From: an uncultured Oscillospiraceae bacterium
GTDB lineage: Bacteria; Bacillota; Clostridia; Oscillospirales; Oscillospiraceae
Length of the DNA: 5,857 nucleotides
Reading direction: 5' to 3'
Assembly (NCBI GenBank): GCA_934565615.1
Contig: CAKTIH010000128.1
Span: forward strand, 1 to 5,857
How positions within the stretch are numbered: position 1 is the first letter of the stretch; every line of letters starts with the position of its first letter. The position numbers were made by a program, and so were the translations under genes. Shown here in pieces: positions 5,751 to 5,857 of this stretch. The notes beneath the pieces are model-generated. The model was not told where the DNA came from and did no database searches. It saw only the letters and a program-made list of their open reading frames with translations.

Positions 5751-5857
5751 GGGAATCGAGGTACATTTTAACCATCATAGCGACCTTAAAGACGATAGCA
5801 TGGTCGAACTCGCGCAGATCAAGACCCGTGATCTTCTTGATCTTCTCAAGCCTGTAC
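5731..5857 (-). CDS. C-terminal end of a PucR/CdaR-type transcriptional regulator (partial)
   Basis: An open frame enters at the right edge (first full codon at 5856) and ends at TGA 5733-5731, giving 41 residues. The piece starts YRLEKIKKITGLDLREF and continues with a helical, hydrophobic stretch ending in LNNSKY. The YRLEKI-x-x-xTGLDL pattern followed by a short amphipathic helix is characteristic of the C-terminal helix-turn-helix of the PucR/CdaR regulator family, where it closes the protein. If so, it is a cytoplasmic DNA-binding regulator whose sensing domain lies outside the window. It is on the same strand as ftsE, 84 bases upstream, so it could share or control transcription of the division genes; that is inference from position. 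The frame and stop are seen directly; the family rests on one motif. Confidence 0.72.
   Translation of the reverse strand, partial: YRLEKIKKITGLDLREFDHAIVFKVAMMVKMYLDSLNNSKY

Overview
All genes in this window lie on the minus strand and belong to one cell-wall/division cluster. In transcription order (right to left) they are: the C-terminal end of a PucR-type regulator, ftsE, ftsX, two tandem coiled-coil M23 (LytM-type) peptidoglycan hydrolases, an S41/CtpA-like protein, and the first nine codons of a gene that is probably uvrB. The host looks like a Gram-positive-type clostridial bacterium, plausibly Oscillospiraceae/Ruminococcaceae. The grounds are the ftsE-ftsX-hydrolase-S41-uvrB order, purine-rich Shine-Dalgarno sites, mid-range GC (judged by eye, not counted) and Sec-exported coiled-coil hydrolases. 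The lineage is an inference; no marker gene is present.

Layout: 5857-5731 regulator tail; 5730-5647 leader with a possible extended -10; 5646-4954 ftsE; 4967-4080 ftsX, overlapping ftsE; 4052-2694 first M23 hydrolase; 2675-1434 second M23 hydrolase; 1433-1359 spacer with a GC-rich stem-loop; 1358-117 S41-like protein; 120-92 a perfect consensus sigma-A-type promoter whose -35 box contains the S41 stop codon; 27-1 start of the next gene. No gene-free stretch exceeds 300 bases, and I see no tRNA, rRNA, CRISPR array or mobile element.

Working model: FtsE ATPase cycles drive FtsX, whose extracellular loop engages the coiled coils of the secreted hydrolases and releases their peptidase activity at the septum or sidewall. 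Both hydrolases keep all the M23 zinc and catalytic residues, so they look like enzymes rather than EnvC-type dead activators. They are paralogues, and the segment expected to face FtsX is at least as well conserved between them as the catalytic domain. The S41 protein keeps the catalytic-site lysine, but glycine occupies the place of the serine nucleophile, so it may be a pseudoprotease acting as a membrane-anchored PDZ adaptor. This serine loss and the hydrolase duplication are the most unusual features here. The cluster itself is a known type, not an undescribed system.
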